Below, piece by piece: positions 23,210-34,599 of a stretch of DNA of 64,000 bases. Position numbers and translations under genes: made by a program. Position 1 is the first letter of the stretch. Each line of letters starts with the position of its first letter. The notes beneath the pieces were generated by a model. The model was not told the DNA's origin, did no database searches, and saw only the letters and a list, made by a program, of their open reading frames with translations. The stretch comes from Jaltomata sinuosa. Its lineage: Eukaryota; Streptophyta; Magnoliopsida; Solanales; Solanaceae. The DNA lies in contig QJPP01007229.1 of the NCBI GenBank assembly GCA_003996215.1, positions 124,001-188,000 of the forward strand, in the 5' to 3' direction.

Positions 23210-23771
23210 TGTTGGATATTTCAAAAAGAATTACTATGTCTACAATTATAATTAAAAAATATTTGATTCTACTTTTGGATAGTCTAATGATTGGCATTTA
23301 TTTCCCTCATTAAAGAGCTTTTATATTTGACTGTTACTAGCCGTTACCAATTTATGACCATTATCTACTTTTTATTCTTCCTAATTAACTATCAGTTATT
23401 GATCATTATTCTTGTTATGAGCCATTGGGGTATCTTAACCCATTAAGAGAGATGTTGGTATTTATCTATATAAACTTTATGGAAAGGTAAAAGAGAGAAG
23501 ACATAAAGAGATTCTTACTTCTAATTCTTATTCTCATATATACTTTGTTATGCTGGAGTTTCTTTTTGTTAATCTTTGTTAGATTCTGGCTCCTAGTTTA
23601 TACTAAAAGAGTTTGTTGAATCCTGGGAAATACACCTATACCGGGTGAAATATCCTTAAGGACATTGTCACTTGACATGCCTCCAGCTTTCAAGAATTTC
23701 CTATAGGTGTTTGTGAAGAAGTATTTTCCATAAGATTTACAATAATCTTAAGGATATTTCTTTTATTACAT
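23210..23771 (+). repeat. Copia LTR (3'), right end approximate
   Basis: It starts TGTTGGATATTTC right after the purine tract. A TATA-like box (TATCTATATAAAC, about 23463-23475) and downstream T-rich sequence fit an LTR promoter and R region. I place the end at ATTACA (23771) because it is a CA terminus in the right size range, but no second LTR or target duplication is available to prove it. Confidence 0.45.
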
Positions 23772-23854
23772 TCTTATGGAAAATATTGAAATTCTACTCG
23801 TAAAAAAAATCAAAAGAATTGGAAGTGGACTAAAATTTGGATAGACTCCAAAAT

Positions 23855-23962
23855 ATGGAAATGGGCATGGAGATGGAGAAATTAACATCATATTTTGTGA
23901 TTCTAGTAACCATAATTGCCTTGTTAAGTGCTAATTCTCAGTTTGAGTTTCTGGAAGAGTAG
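23855..23962 (+). CDS. Small ORF with N-terminal signal-peptide-like sequence, unknown
   Basis: ATG at 23855 opens a 35-codon frame ending TAG at 23960-23962. It reads MEMGMEMEKLTSYFVILV, then TIIALLSANSQFEFLEE. A charged start, a 13-15 residue hydrophobic core and a small-residue stretch (SANS) look like a secretory signal peptide with a plausible cleavage after the Ala/Asn-Ser. The next frame continues with a Cys-containing peptide, so this could be the first exon or a frameshifted remnant of a small secreted protein gene. There are three in-frame methionines near the start, the last at 23870. I do not recognise a family. It lies just outside the copia LTR. Confidence 0.3.
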   Translation: MEMGMEMEKLTSYFVILVTIIALLSANSQFEFLEE

Positions 23963-24940
23963 ATAAGCTTTTTCCTTGTGGCATCATTCCATTTAAATTT
24001 GTGTCCAGGAGTTCAAGCAATAAGGAGAAGCTAACTTCATATCTTTCTATAACCAACTATTATTTTATTTCATCATTTTATATTTTTCTTAATGGCTCAA
24101 CTTGCTTAAGTTTGTAGATGTGTTCAATTTTGACATAGGAAAAATGATAAAATGTAATATGGAGTTGGCATACTTGCTATTGCTTTGGTGTTGATATTTT
24201 CCTAAAGTTGTTAGTGTGTGAAGAATGAAATCACCATTACAAGTCGACAAACAGGTATGGAAAGTTAATGTGGTGAATTATTATTTTGTGTCTGGTGAAT
24301 TAAGCCCATATACTCTTCAATATAATAGAAGATTTGGAGAAATGAGAATCCCGCTAAGTAAGAATAAATTTATTTAAGTGGATGATATAATCATTGTGGT
24401 CATTTCTAAAGCGAATCTTGTGGTTAATATATGAAAGATTGGGTGTTCGAATTTGGTATTACTAAGCATATTTGTGCTACAAAGTTAATTTTGTATCTTA
24501 CATTCAATTATTTGAATAAGACGAATAATTTATTTATGTTGGTGATTCTAGAACTACTCAAGTTCTTGGAATGAAAAAGGTTTTCTTAAATTCACATGAA
24601 AAAAAAGATATTGACATTATCTTAAGGTGGTACATGATTTTAATATTCGTGTGAATTTAACTCTTGCAAAATTATGAGAAAAACATGAATGAAAATTTTA
24701 TTTGAGTTTGACAAGTAACAAATATAAAATTTTTTGGGCGTCAAGTATTGTAACCTTGTTTGTGGGAGTCAAGTATTGTAACCATGACTTATTTGTGCTT
24801 GATATATTTTCAAGATAAATATATTAATATTTTATTTACTTGACAAATTCTTATGGTTTATGACATGTTAATTAGACTTGAAGAAGTTAGTTTAGAGTTT
24901 TACATGACAGAAGTAATTCAACTATTTGGTGGTTTGTAAC
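23963..24940. other. AT-rich interval, nothing recognised
   Basis: No open frame above about 50 codons, no terminal repeats and no similarity to other parts of the window were seen. It may be old intergenic or intronic host DNA. Confidence 0.5.
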
Positions 24941-24951
24941 TAGCCTTGTAA

Positions 24952-25122
24952 AAGCGAAAGCAGGGCGAGCAGGAAGAGGCATCTTTGCACTTGGGGCAAT
25001 GACGCAGCTAGTGAGGTTCTAACTGCATTGATGTCTTTTGCTGGTTGAAAACTATTTCTAAACGCCCTCTACGGGTCTCCCTTCGGGGTTGTGCCATATA
25101 ATTTATTGCGGAAATATCTTGG
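24952..25122 (+). pseudogene. Copy C of the duplicated unidentified coding fragment, broken
   Basis: The stretch from TTGTAAAAGC to TTGTGCC aligns with 33752-33945 and 37548-37722. It keeps the codons for LCTWGNDAASEVL, then shifts frame after GTTCTAACTG and loses the segment encoding the Trp/Pro-rich part. Upstream and downstream flanks do not match the other copies. What the parent gene encodes is unknown to me. Confidence 0.6.
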
Positions 25123-25124
25123 TT

Positions 25125-25480
25125 TAACTAGAGCACATAATTACACACAAAGAAAATAGAGAAGAAAAATAAAATAAGGATTTAACGAGGTTCGGCTAGG
25201 CCTAATTCTCCAAGCAAAAGCATGGAGTTTTTCACTATGAAAGAAGAGAAGTTTACAATGCTATTTATAGATCCCAAGTAGTCCCAAACCTATAAGGAAA
25301 AGGTTCTCCCAATCATACAAGGACTAAAATTTCGTTTCCCAAATCCATTAGGACAAAGGGTTTCCTAAACCAATAGGGATTATGAGTTTCCTAAAATATT
25401 AAAGGAAAAAATTTAAGATATAATTAACAAATCTTCTGGATTCTTTTGGTTTATCTATTAGTCGGGTTTGAATTTCTTGT
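25125..25480 (-). repeat. Copia-type LTR fragment, probable
   Basis: On the minus strand there is a TCTATAAATAG promoter box (plus 25262-25272), then about 90 bases later CCTCGTTAAATCC, a sequence style common in the R-U5 part of plant copia LTRs, and a terminal T/G-rich stretch ending near the plus-strand GCGGAAATATC. No internal domain or target duplication was found, so the boundaries are approximate. Confidence 0.4.
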
Positions 25481-25499
25481 CCCCTACTAGCCAGCCCTC

Positions 25500-26171
25500 G
25501 ACTACTGCTTCCTCTACGTGGTGGATTCTTGCGAACCATATCTTATGATTTGGATGAAAAGGGCGATGGTCATTGGGTTGGCGGTCAGCGTGAGGTATCT
25601 GTGAACAGTGGTGATGGAGAAAAACAAGAAGAAAAAAGGAAGAGAAATGAGTTGGGGAAGATGATTATGGTGAGGAGAGAGACGTGGGGGAGATAATGGG
25701 GGATTTGGGGAACTAAAAAGGGGGAAATAAATGGGGGCAGTTACCATGTGTGAGTAGGAGAAGGAAATTCAAAATGGGTAATTTAAACCCTTTGAAACCC
25801 AATTTTCAAAATTCTTTTCGAAATAATTAACCAAAATGGACCGTTCTTTGAAGGAACGGACCGTTTCAGCGGCCGTTCCCATTTTAACACAAGACAGTAG
25901 ATCCCCTTTTCTTTGAAGTTACAACAGTTCACAGAATGATACATTTTCAGTGTAAACGGTCCATTTTGTCCTCCGTTGTGTTTCACCTGATTTTCTGTAC
26001 TTCCCCAACTTTATTCACATTCAGCCCCTATCCTTCTTTGCACATCAAACACCCATAACTCTATTCTAAATATAAAAATAAACAACTACAAATAAAAAGA
26101 AAATAGTAAACTTGGGTTGCCTCCCATGTAGAGCCTGATTTAACGTCGCAGCACAATGCGAGTATCTTGAT
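25500..26171 (-). other. Athila 3' region after integrase
   Basis: Directly after the integrase stop, the minus strand has GACGTTAAATCAGGCTCTAC followed within ten bases by GGAGGCAACCCAAG (about 26112-26150). This is a motif I associate with the pol-to-3' region of Athila elements. Further on, 25514-25747 encodes a Pro/Ser/His-rich stretch; Athila elements may carry an env-like frame here, but I see no credible one. Repeats of GGACCGTTC-like words occur at 25835-25880. Confidence 0.55.
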
Positions 26172-27430
26172 TACTCAGACTTCAGCAAGATACACCACTT
26201 TTACCTCCATTGGGTAGCCAAGATACTGCTTCACCCGCTGGCCGTTCACTTTGAAATGTTCCCCATCCTTGTTTTCTAGTTCAACAATACTGGAATGGAA
26301 CACTTGGTTAACTTTGAAATGCCTAGACCATTTGGATTTGAGCTTTCCAGGAAATAATTTAAACCTTGAGTTGACCACAACACTAAGTCCCCGACGTTAA
26401 ATTCCCTCTTCTTAATCCTACGGTCATGATATAGCTTCATCTTCTCCTTGTAGAGTGATGCTCTTTCATAAGCTCGCACCAGGAATTCATTCGTCTCATT
26501 TAGTTGTTCCAACGTCAACACCAAAGCATCTTTCCAGCTAAGATTCAACTTCTTGAGCGCCCAAAGGGCCTTATGCTCAAGTTCGACAGGCAGGTGACAA
26601 GCTTTACCAAAAACCAGTTAATAAGGAGACATACCTATTGACATTTTGAATGACATTCGATATGCCCAAAGACCATCATAAAGCTTCCGCACCCAATCCT
26701 TTTGATTAGCATTCACCGACTTTGCTAATATCGCTTTGATCTCACGGTTGGACACCTTTACTCGTCCATTGATCTGCGAGTGATATGGAGTGGCCACTTT
26801 GTGTTGTTTTACACCATACTTAGATAAAGTAGCACAGAACACCTTGTTGCAATAGTGTGACCCTCCATCATTTATGATAGTGCGAGGAGTGCCAAACCGA
26901 GAGAAGATGTTTCTCTTTAAGAAGGCAACCACACTCTTCCCTTCATTGTCGGCCAAAGCTACAACCTCTACCCATTTTGACACACAATTAACCTCTACCA
27001 AGATGTACTTGTTACCATAGGAGGTTTCAAATGGGCCCATGAAATCTTTGCCCCAAACATCAAACAACTTGACCTCCAAAATCATTGACATTGGCAACTC
27101 TTGCCTCCGAGATATAGCTCCTTGTCTTTGGCACTGGTCACAAGATTTGACCATATCATGGGCATCTTTATGAATTGTGGTCCAGTAATACTAACATTAT
27201 AAGATCTTCCGAGCGGTACGATCACCTGCATGATATCCACCAACTAGGGAAGAATGATAGGCCTGCAAAATGCTCATCATCTCTACTTCTGGTACACATC
27301 TTTTGATTATGTTGTCAGCACACAACCAGAATAGATAAGGCTCATCCCAAAAATACTTACTTGCATCATGAAGGAATTTCTTCCTCTGATAGAAGTTCAG
27401 CTCTTCCTGCATTATGTCACTGACCAAGTA
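26172..27430 (-). pseudogene. Athila integrase, decayed
   Basis: The zinc module lies at 27100-27430: H-rich YHSSLVGGYHAGDRT, then CDQCQR at the start of the next frame. The catalytic core (26618-27154) keeps the first Asp in VWGKDFMGPFETS, the second region as IINDGGSHYCN, and K/E-type residues at REIKAIL, with the tail GLWAYRMSFKMSIGMSPY. The C-terminal part is split in two frames (26276-26548 and 26175-26378): LYHDRRIKKREFNVGDLVL, then FKLFPGKLKSKWSRHFKV and VNGQRVKQYLG. Stops at about 27190 and 26617 and frameshifts make it inactive. A typical tyrosine or histidine preceding the second Asp is changed. Confidence 0.85.
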
Positions 27431-28040
27431 ATTGGCAAAATCAGCGTACTTGGTACAAGGTCAAGTCAAGCGGTCAATACATGTTCATCAGGAAATGAAT
27501 CATCGATTTCCAGCTCATCCACCACTTTCTCTTCATTTTCTAGCCTTGAAAGGTGGTCAGCCACCTGGTTTTCACAGCCCTTTTAGTCTTTGACTTCAAA
27601 GTCAAATTCCTACAATAACAATACCCATCTGATCAATCGAGGTTTGGCATCTTTCTTTGCCATGAGATACCTTAATGAGGCATAGTCGGTGTGCACTACA
27701 ACTTTTGTACCAAAATGTACGCCCTAAATTTTTCAAAGGCATATACGATAGCCAGCAGGTCTTGTTCAGTGACCGTGTAATTCTTTTGCACGCCATTCAA
27801 TGCTTTGTTAGTATAGTAGATGGGGTGAAAAAGCTTGTATCTTTTCTGACCCAAAATAGCTCTAAGCGCAACACCACTTGCATCACACATTAGCTTGAAT
27901 GGTTTGGACCAATCTGGGGAAACTATAATAGGCGCCCCCACCAACTTCTCCTTTAGGCATTCAAATGCATTCAAGCAATTAGTGTCAAACACAAATTTTT
28001 CTTCCTTCTCTAGCAGCTTGCACAATGGATTGACAATCTT
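27431..28040 (-). pseudogene. Athila RNase H, decayed
   Basis: Readable at 27696-28025: CLNAFECLKEKLVGAPII, then the catalytic Asp in KLMCDASGVALRAILGQ, the TNKALNGVQKNYTVTEQDLLAIVYAFEKFR block with the catalytic Glu, and further fragments at 27602-27796 (LLQLLYQ-like part and DFEV). The second half is broken by frameshifts near 27700 and stops near 27560. Confidence 0.78.
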
Positions 28041-28822
28041 GGATAAGTCCTTGATGAATTATTTATAGAACCTCGCGTGACCAAGGAAACTCCTGACACC
28101 CTTTATTGAGATGGGTGGAGGTAGTTACTCAATCATTTCAATCTTGGCTCTATCAACTTTAATGCCTCTTACAGATATCTTGTGTCCCAACACAATGACC
28201 TCTTTCACCATAAAGTGACATTTCTCCCAATTGAGGACAAGATTTGCTTCTTCACATCTTTGCAAAGCTTGACTCAGATTAGTCAAGCAGTCTTCGAATG
28301 CATCACCAACCATGGAAAAATCATCCATAAAAACCTCCAACGTATCCTCCACCATATCAAAGAAGACGGACACTATACATCTCTGGAACATTGCTGAAGC
28401 ATTACCCAAGCTAAAAGGCATACGCCTAAAGGCAAAAGTACCATATGGGCATGTGAAGTTGGTTTTCTCTTAATCCTCTGGTGCGATGGATATTTGGTTG
28501 TAACCCGAATACCCATTCAAAAAGCAATACCATCCTCTCACGACCAATCTATTGAGCACTTGATCCATAAAGGGCATAAGAAAGTGATCCCGCAACATCC
28601 AAGAGTTAAGCTTTCAGTAATCCATACAGACCCACCACCCAGTGACCGATCTCAAGGAATCAACTCATTCTTCTCATTTGCCACTGCAGTCATACCTCCC
28701 CTTTTAGGGACACATTGAACAAGGCTTTCCCATTTACTGTCTGAAATTGGGTACACCACTCCTGCATTGAGCCACTTAATTGATTCCTTCTTTACCACTT
28801 CTTGCATCGGTGGATTTAGCCT
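28041..28822 (-). pseudogene. Athila reverse transcriptase, decayed
   Basis: The core at 28125-28421 reads MPFSLGNASAMFQRC, then the catalytic EVFMDDFSMVGDAFEDCL with both aspartates, and EEANLVLNWEKCHFMVKE, VLGHKIS. These are strongly Athila-like. The N-terminal third (28422-28822) is in other frames with stops; the plus-strand frame at 28494-28718 is only its complement. Confidence 0.85.
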
Positions 28823-29660
28823 TCACTGATGCTCAGTGGTAGGAGTATACCCGTCTTCAAGCTGTATTTTATTAGTGCAATTACCTGGTGAAATCCTGAT
28901 GATATCTACAATAGTCCAGCCAATTGCTCTTTTATACCTCCATATTATAGACAACATAGCCTCTACCTTCCACTCCATAAGATCCACAAAAATAATTATG
29001 GGCAATGTGTTATTATAGCCCAGAAATACATATCTGAGATGGCCTAGTAATTCTTTCAATTCTAATATAGGTGCTTCTTCAGTCAAAGGCTTTACTGGAG
29101 GCATCAGCCTGTTCTTCAAGTCTAGGTCTAGTTTCTTTGGGGCATAAGAATATGAACCCATACCTACCAAGGAATTCACTTTCTCCTCATAGTCTTCGAT
29201 GTCATCACCATCGAAGTTCATTATTAGTGCAATCAAAGTCTCTACATCAAACCTCTCCTCAACCGGTACCTCCACTTCAAAATCAACAATCACATCAATA
29301 ACGGAGATGACACTCATGTCTCTCAACTGCTTCATAGAGTTGCAAACATTAAACTTGACTATATCATCATTCACCCTGAATGTTAGTTCATTGCTTTCCA
29401 TATCAACTAGTACTCTACCCATTGCTAAAAAGGGTCGTCCCAAAATTATGGGCATTTCAAAATCTACTTTGCAATCCAAGATTACAAAGTCTACCGGAAA
29501 TATAAATTTGCCAACCTTCTCTAGCACGTCATACAAAATACCCATTGATTGCTTTACAGATTTGTCGTCCATCAGTAGCCTCATGGTAGTCAGTTTGGGG
29601 GCTCCCAAGCCCAACTACCGATAGATAGGCATCAAATTAATGCTAACTCCCAAATCACAG
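28823..29660 (-). pseudogene. Athila aspartic protease and linker to RT, frame-shifted
   Basis: The active-site loop CDLGVSINLMP sits at the end of the upstream frame (about 29622-29655); Athila proteases have DLG rather than DSG. After a frame change at 29614, MGLGAPKLTTMRLLMDDKSV and LGRPFLAMGRVLVDMES (flap and C-terminal motif) are open to 28823. The linker then leads into the RT entry region, with GNCTNKIQLEDG near the end. A single small indel at about 29612-29618 separates the two frames. Confidence 0.8.
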
Positions 29661-31717
29661 AGTGCCTTTGAAAAGTTGAACTCCCTGATGATGCAGGGGA
29701 TAGTAAAGGCACCTGAATCCTCCTTCTTTTGGACCAATGACCTCGACGAGATCACACTACAATGGTGAAGGTTATCTTCCAGCTTAAAACTCACCGACCT
29801 CTTTTTAATGATCAAGTCCTTCATGAACTTGGCATATTTTCCGGGCATTTGCTCAAGAGCATCTACCAAAGGGATGTTCACCAATAATTGCTTGAGCATA
29901 GATATGAATTTGTGGAACTTACCATCTTCCACCTTCTTTTTCATCCTGTGAGGGAATGGAGGAGGAAGCTTGGGTATTTGCGTTGGATGTTTTTCAACTT
30001 CCTTGCTTTTCTCCTTGATCACTTGAGTATAATCCTCCACCGCGGTGGGTTTTTTGGCAGGTACACCCACACTCTCATCAACCTTATTCTCATCATCTAC
30101 TAACCCATCATCATCAGCAATATCACCTGTCTGAGTCTGAATTACCAAATGTGATTCTGGAAAAGTTTTTCCACTCCATGTAGTGATTGCCATGTAGCTC
30201 CCATCATTCCTTGGGTTTTGTATGGTGTCACTTGGAAAGTACCACTCTTTATTTGATTTAGAGATGCTAAAAGTTGCCCCATCTGCTGCTCTAACTATTT
30301 AATCAAGGTGGAATGTGAGTCCACCAACTGACCTATGGATAATAGCTCACATTTTATCTCCTTTACCCATGAGTCAGTCGATTCTACCTTTGATAACACT
30401 TTAGCTAACATGGCTTCCACACTTGAAGTACCTGCACTGTTGTTAGCTTTATCACGATTCCCAGGTGGTACATACAATCCACCTCTATCATTCTTGTTTT
30501 TCCAAGTGCCTTGCTCTCGCTTCCTATAGCCAGGCTTTTCGTAGTAATTGTCTCGCTGGTAGTTCTGGCCTTGGTTTCCTTGGCCATAAGCTTGGAAACC
30601 CCCTAAATAATTAGCTTTTTCATTAGACTCTGTCTCAGTTTCTCTACTCTGTGAACCTATAAATTTTACCTTTTCAATCCCACCTGCCAATAAATGCTTT
30701 ATTAGTAGGTCCATCTGTGTCTTTAAATGGGCCATATCTTTATCCTTCTCCACTTCTTTCCTACGCTGCTCAGCCTACATTCCCACTGCATACATATTGT
30801 TTGCTACTTTGGAGTCCCAGGTATGCCAAGCTCTACTTGTCTTGGTAAGCCGGTTTAAGATAGTTGTGGCCTCTACAAATGTAAGCTCCATAAATGCTCT
30901 ACCTGCAACATTATCAAGTGTCAGCTTGGTAGCCGAGTTCAAGGACCTGTAGAATGTTTGCATCAAGAACCCATCTGTCAATTGATGGTTTGGACACTGA
31001 GTCAATTTATTCTTAAACCTCAGCCAGGTTTCATATAAAGCGTCATGTGGTTGCTGCCTGAAGTTACCAATCTCATCCCTCAACTGTATCATCCTGGAGG
31101 GAGGAAAGAACCTTTCTAGGAAATCTCCTTTCAACTCACTCCAGTTTGTTATAGAATTAGGAGTCAATTCTGTCAACTGTAGTGTTGCCTTATCAGACAA
31201 AGACAATGGGAACAAACCTAAGCCAGATAGCATTCTGACTCACTCCTGGAAACTCAAATGACTTGCATATTCTGACAAAGTTCATCAAGTGCCTGTTGGG
31301 ATCATCACCAGCCACTCCTCTAAACAGCCTCTTCAAGTTCAACAGTTGAATCATGGTGCTGGTGATATTAAATTTAGCACCAGGGGCCAATGGGGGAAGA
31401 ACCATGGCCCCAGTAGCACCCACTCCGTCCTGGTCAATATCATCATCGTCCTCCACATCAAAATCCCTTTGTTGTTGACAACCTCGACCTTTATTTCATT
31501 GCCCCTGATCAGCTAGGGCAACATCATCAACATTGTTCGCCTCAACTTCATCACCCAAAGTGGAATCATCCCTAATATTATTGTAGTTCAGGTTCTATTG
31601 GGCTGCAGCAAGCCTTGCTACCTCACGTTGTTGTGCATTTATATTCAGCCTTAGCATTTTAGCAAGCTCGGGATCGTAGGGTAAAATTGGTTCACTCGAG
31701 CATCGGGTACTTGGCAT
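29661..31717 (-). pseudogene. Athila Gag, decayed
   Basis: The start codon at 31717 begins MPSTRCSSEPILPYDPELAK, and a stop comes about 40 codons later. The capsid core occupies 30775-31456: FRGVAGDDPNRHLMNFVRIC, then after a frame change LSDKATLQLTELTPNSITNW and FLERFFPPSRMIQLRDEIGNF, LYETWLRFKNKLTQCPNHQL. The C-terminal region (30295-30753) has the GQGNQGQNYQ stretch. No zinc knuckle is seen, which is normal for Athila Gag. 29615-30193 continues to the protease with a Pro-rich and Lys-rich segment. Several frameshifts are present. Confidence 0.83.
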
Positions 31718-31823
31718 GCACAAATCTGTACCCTGTAACAATCAGAAACAACAAATAAAAGTAAAATTAGGAAATATGACTAAGAGTCAAATAAGCACAC
31801 CAGACTTAATAGAGAACCACATT

Positions 31824-31841
31824 CCCAGGCAATGACGCCAA
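31824..31841 (-). other. Primer binding site, tRNA-Asp type (Athila)
   Basis: The minus strand reads TTGGCGTCATTGCCTGGG four bases after the LTR end (31846). Allowing two mismatches, this matches the tRNA-Asp primer site typical of Athila (TGGCGCCGTTGCCGGGG). Confidence 0.8.
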
Positions 31842-31845
31842 AATT

Positions 31846-33218
31846 TGATACGCACAAATTATATCTCACTTTAGAAGTATAAGCGGTCATTGTTAAATAT
31901 AGAATCCAATAAAGGTTGGGATCGAATCCCACAGGAAATATGGTGGAAATTAAGTCATTAGTAATTTAAATGACTATTAAACAATGATTTTTGAAAATGG
32001 GAGGGGGGTTTATAATGTTCAAACTTTGCTTAGTCTTTGACTAAGTTACGAACAAATGATCAATTTTAATGAGTAAAAATCGATATTAGAGAAGAACTAG
32101 GGATGTGTTCACCATGGCTTCGTAAACAACCTTGGGTTAGTATTCAAACAAATTTGTTTCATATGCATAACACAGAGTAATTGAATTTATCCTTACGTCT
32201 AATCGTCTCTCAACCAAATAGATGAGTTTCTTTTCAATTCTTTCAAACTTGAAAAGATATAAATTCAAAACTCAATTTATTCTCCAAGTAGATTAACCTT
32301 GCTACAGTGTTAATCATTAGATGGGAGTTGGTAGTCCCGAATCCTTGTTGTTAATTTTTTTTACCCAGTTTTAACTTCTTGATTAAAGAAAATCAAGCCT
32401 AGGCTTGTTCTAATGTTTGTGACCATTAGAAAATGGTAAAAATGCAAGATTAACAATGGATAATGCATATACTACGAACCCAATATCACACATAACCTAG
32501 ATCAATACTTTTGCCATGGTTTTCACAACCCTAGTTGTGGGAATTTAGCTACTCATGAATAAAGAAAAAGAGATAACAATAGTATTCATATTAGAAGAAG
32601 GATTCTTACAATATATGAAAAACCCAGTCAATTTTCCAATGAAATTTGAGCAAAAGGATTCCCAAAAGCAAGAACAAGAAAGTAACGTATGTTTTTGTTT
32701 TGAGCGCTACAACTCGTTCAAAAATGTTAAAAAAAATGAAGTCCAGAAAAATACCCTAGCAGTCCTATTTATAGGCAATTCTAAATTAAATTTGAATTAA
32801 TCTAGGAAAGGAAAGTCGCGTTCAACAAACGAACTCCAAAATGAATTGTTTTGGTCAACAACAGACTATTTTCTTGGACATTGTAACTTCTAAACTTAAG
32901 GGATCTTTTGGTTGTGGAAATGGGAGGGAGAATGGACCATTGTCTCTGAAAATGGTCTATTTTTCCTTCCATTATAACTTTACTTTTTTCATCAGTTTCT
33001 GTCTTTGAGGTTAAATGCAACAGTTGTACCAATGGTCCATTTCAACTCACAACGATTAGAAAAATGCCTCGTTTTTTTCCCAACTAAGCTCTTTTATTTC
33101 TTTAAGTCCATTTTTCCTGAAACACAACCAAAGCACATAAATTGCATAATTTGCTTAAAAACTCACGTCTATTCTTTGGTCAAAGGAGTAAAATGTGTCA
33201 TAAAATATCGGCACATCA
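31846..33218 (-). repeat. Athila 5' LTR (1,373 bp)
   Basis: On the minus strand it begins TGATGTGCCGATATTTTATG (33218) and ends GTGCGTATCA (31846), next to the tRNA-Asp primer site. The ends form short inverted repeats (TGAT...ATCA). The start is inferred from the terminus shape and from the resumption of duplicated sequence (copy A) at 33219. Two small frames inside (32555-32800 plus, 32802-33032 minus) are not considered genes. Confidence 0.75.
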
Positions 33219-34594
33219 AGACTAGAGCATAAAATCTTGTGCCTTAGCCTTTTTGGTAAGCTTTGATTTATGTTATTTATACTAGTTAGTGGTCTACATC
33301 TTCAGTATTTTGCTACTATACATTCTCTGATAAAGTTGTAGTGTCATTGTAAATTCTAAAGCTTTAGTCACAATTAGTTTTGTATCACAAAGAATATGGC
33401 CATCAACCCTGATATCCCTTTAGGAAGTTTGAACATAAATTTATCCCGGTGATTTCCCCGTCTCTTATTGAAACAAGATGTTCATGAATCATCACTAAAT
33501 TTATTAGGAATATGATTGATGCTTCCTACCTATGTCCATTTAGCTTGTTTTCACCTCTCAGTCCTTTAAAATATTGACTACCAAAAATTATATTATTTCT
33601 AGCTTTAATAACAGATAGCCACTAGCCGACAAGTAAAGGAATTCATGAGTATCTCAAAAACCTATAGCATTTCCTATCATGCCAAGGCAAAAACAGTACA
33701 ATATATTGATAGTTTATCCCGCATTGATAATAGATGAAGGGGAATAGAGAAATGAGTTTTATAAAAGCCAAAACAGGAAACAATAAGAAATATCTTTGCA
33801 CTTGGGGCAATGACGCATCTAGTGAGGTTCTAACTGAGGAGCGTCTATTGCTGATCGAAAACTATTTCCAAACCCCCTCTTCAGCCTGGGTTATGCCTTG
33901 GGTGTTGAGAATTTTTGGAAGGGATACCTTTGGGTTTGTGCCCTACAATGCTTAGTTTCAAAGTTTTTGCCTTTGTGCTTGTTTTTCATCATTTGCTAAA
34001 TTTATATTTTTTGGGTTTCGATGAGAGAAACATTAATTTCTTCAGAGTATAGAAAATCTGGATGTATATGGAGCACCAAGCAGTCCTATGTGCTCTGCTT
34101 CTATGATACATGGTTTCAGATTTCTCAAAGCTCTATGCATAAAGCTCAAATGCCAATAGGCCAATAAAGTGTACAGTTCTGTTTTCCAAATCCAAGTTGA
34201 GATGACTGATTGCGTCGGCAAGTGACTTGTGAGTGAATCTAACCATTTCAGAATTTTGCTATTGGAGAGTTATTCTTTTTTGGTTGCAAAGGGTTCCTTC
34301 CATCCATTATCTCTCAGCATCACAAGATTATTCACTACTAGCTATATGTCACTAACTCTTTTTGTGACCTATCGTGTAGTCAAATTCCATTTAATCATCA
34401 TAAAGGAAATACCAAAAAGACGAGGACATAAATGATCATGCGATCAATCAAGATCCATTAATTATTAACATCATATAATTCACTGAAATGAGTTGAGACT
34501 TGTAAAGATATGACACATGGGCCTAAATCAACTTTATAAACTAGTTCATGAGGGGAGGGTTATCCAAGTCCATATAAGCAGATCACCAGTCCAT
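33219..34594 (+). repeat. Segmental duplication copy A
   Basis: From AGACTAGAGCATAAA the sequence aligns, with indels, to 36896-37745 (for example GAACATAAATTTATCC at 33431 and 37161, and AGCTTTAATAACAGATAGCC at 33600 and 37400), and its 34060-34245 part aligns with 57710-57890. Copy B resumes there after two retroelements. The duplication is direct and tandem; with the copia insertion removed, the unit is about 1.4 kb. Confidence 0.82.
33734..33955 (+). pseudogene. Copy A of the duplicated unidentified coding fragment (73 codons)
   Basis: An open frame reads MKGNREMSFIKAKTGNNKKY, then LCTWGNDASSEVLTE, RLLLIENYFQTPSSAWVMPW and VLRIFGRDTFGFVPYNA, ending TAG. The same frame is open in copy B (37525-37722) with mostly conservative changes: of about fourteen differing codons in the core that I can align, four are silent. 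Trp- and Pro-rich, no signal peptide, no membrane segment and no motif I recognise. It may be one exon of a larger gene, or a gene fragment carried by the duplication. Confidence 0.45.
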
Positions 34595-34599
34595 TCCTC
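34595..34599. repeat. Target site duplication TCCTC (left) of the inverted-LTR copia
   Basis: TCCTC stands directly before the left terminus TATTGGGG and is repeated at 36866-36870 directly after CCCCAACA. Removing the element and one copy restores CCATTCCTCAATCAATG, a continuous sequence. Confidence 0.88.

Larger units (their letters stand above)
25500..33218 (-). mobile_element. Ty3/gypsy Athila-lineage element, 3' LTR not recognised
   Basis: On the minus strand: LTR (33218-31846), tRNA-Asp-type primer site, Gag, protease, RT, RNase H, integrase, then a 3' region. Gag and integrase sequence style and the primer type place it in Athila. After integrase comes a conserved non-coding motif (26100-26172) typical of the lineage. 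No copy of the LTR is found on the left; the element seems truncated near 25500, where a copia-LTR-like fragment begins. If AGACT (33219-33223) is the target duplication, its partner is missing. All coding parts carry frameshifts or stops. Confidence 0.85.

Noticed and set aside
27368..27893. Plus-strand frames of 70-72 codons
   Set aside because: They are antisense to the Athila RNase H and integrase.
29199..29624. 141-codon Ser/Thr-rich plus-strand frame
   Set aside because: It is the complement of the Athila protease coding sequence.
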